DNA of 64,000 bases from Oceanospirillaceae bacterium. Its GTDB lineage: Bacteria; Pseudomonadota; Gammaproteobacteria; Pseudomonadales; Balneatricaceae. Position 1 is the stretch's first letter. The number at the start of each line of letters is the position of its first letter. The stretch is taken from the NCBI GenBank assembly GCA_029938085.1, contig JAPYOS010000002.1, forward strand, positions 248,001 to 312,000. Reading direction: 5' to 3'. The notes under the pieces are model-generated. The model saw only the letters and a program-made list of their open reading frames with translations. It did no database searches and was not told the DNA's origin. This document shows positions 63,398 to 64,000 of this stretch, piece after piece. Position numbers and translations under genes: made by a program.

Positions 63398-63898
63398 TTA
63401 AGCGGCTTCCTGTTCTTTTTGATCGCGGATTGCAGCTAGAGTACGGGCCAGCTTGCTGGTCGCCCCTTGCATTACGCTCATCAACTTAGCAATTGCTTCG
63501 TCGTATGTTGGCAATGACGCCAATACGTCGATTTGATCGGCACCCATAAGGTTGCCTTCAAACGCCAGTGCTTTCACTTCAAATTTGCCGTTGCTTTTTG
63601 CAAAGTCTTTAAACAAACGGGCGCCAGCGCCTGGATGTTCGTTAGAAAATGCAATAATGCTTGGACCTTTGAAGGAGTCCTGCAAACACGCGTAATCCGT
63701 GCCTTCAAGAGCAATCTTCGCCAGAGTGTTACGTACAACCCGTACGGTCACACCATTCTCGCGAGCTTGCTTCCGAAGAGCAGTCATGTCACCTACAGTT
63801 ACGCCGCGTGAATCGGCTACTACTGCAGATAGAGCACTGGTGGCTGCTTCGCTGACTTCTGCGATAATCGCTTTCTTGTCTTCGAGACCTATAGCCAC
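63398..63898 (-). CDS. rplJ: 50S ribosomal protein L10
   Basis: 166 residues starting at a GTG ([20 protein letters not shown]), preceded by AGGAGA at six bases. [20 protein letters not shown] and [20 protein letters not shown] are diagnostic. In E. coli L10 represses its own operon by binding the leader, part of which lies in the last 100 bases of the window. Confidence 0.97.
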   Translation of the reverse strand: MAIGLEDKKAIIAEVSEAATSALSAVVADSRGVTVGDMTALRKQARENGVTVRVVRNTLAKIALEGTDYACLQDSFKGPSIIAFSNEHPGAGARLFKDFAKSNGKFEVKALAFEGNLMGADQIDVLASLPTYDEAIAKLMSVMQGATSKLARTLAAIRDQKEQEAA

Positions 63899-64000
63899 GC
63901 TATTTCTCCTGGAAAAATTATCCAACTCCTTATCTTTATTCGGCTTGCGCTAAATAAAAACAAGAACCTTATAACGGTGTTGGATTCAGAATTCTGAATC
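63899..64000 (-). promoter_or_regulatory. rplJ leader (partial, cut by window edge)
   Basis: About 100 bases of leader upstream of rplJ. It contains a perfect 18-base palindrome GATTCAGAATTCTGAATC at 63983-64000 that touches the window edge. Whether it is part of the L10-binding leader cannot be judged from this fragment. Confidence 0.4.

Overview
This window is a mostly housekeeping stretch of a gammaproteobacterial chromosome. It has moderate GC, an RpoE/AlgU-type sigma factor, an E. coli-like programmed frameshift in prfB, an FldB-type flavodoxin, SdhE/YgfX/YgfZ, and the usual rpoBC, str, S10, spc and alpha ribosomal clusters. A Pseudomonas/Oceanospirillales-like relative, possibly marine, would fit. 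The genus cannot be told from the sequence alone.

Layout. 1-5.4 kb: an envelope-stress sigma factor with an unusual anti-sigma gene cut by the window edge, then nadB, the SdhE/YgfX pair, ygfZ and a small membrane protein. 5.4-12.7 kb: ung, lysS, prfB, an acetyltransferase, a CoA-binding protein, the queC-queE-queD operon (7-carboxy-7-deazaguanine and preQ0 synthesis) and metF. 12.8-16.6 kb: cobalamin salvage and nucleotide-loop assembly (cobU, cobT, cobC, cobS on the minus strand, cobO on the plus strand). 16.9-23.4 kb: flavodoxin, a class III CoA-transferase, an MFS permease, ssb and uvrA. 23.4-25.5 kb: a decayed type I secretion locus, with a TolC-like gene and an ATPase gene cut off after the start of its membrane domain. 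25.7-39.6 kb: the alpha, spc and S10 operons, all on the minus strand (rplQ back to rpsJ). 39.8-45.9 kb: an accessory block (AlkC-like glycosylase, DUF418 membrane protein, M16 lipoprotein protease, SDR) that separates S10 from tuf. 46.2-50.6 kb: tuf, fusA, rpsG, rpsL. 50.9-54.1 kb: a second EF-G on the plus strand and a bacterial voltage-gated cation channel. 54.3-64 kb: rpoC, rpoB, rplL, rplJ.

Most operons are tight, with 1-4 nt overlaps. Four gaps inside otherwise compact ribosomal operons are long and rich in inverted repeats (rpsL-rpsG, rplN-rplX, rpsN-rpsH, rplL-rpoB) and probably act as RNA control or processing sites. REP/BIME-like palindromes occur only at three operon ends (after tuf, after fusA2, after rpoC).

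I see no CRISPR array, complete insertion sequence, tRNA or rRNA gene, and no plainly new multi-gene system. The items most worth following up are the RseA-like anti-sigma protein carrying an RseB-type C-terminal domain, the channel with an Glu-Asp-Trp-Thr-Asp selectivity filter, the truncated type I secretion locus, the SDR gene remnant beside the M16 protease, and the structured intergenic RNAs.
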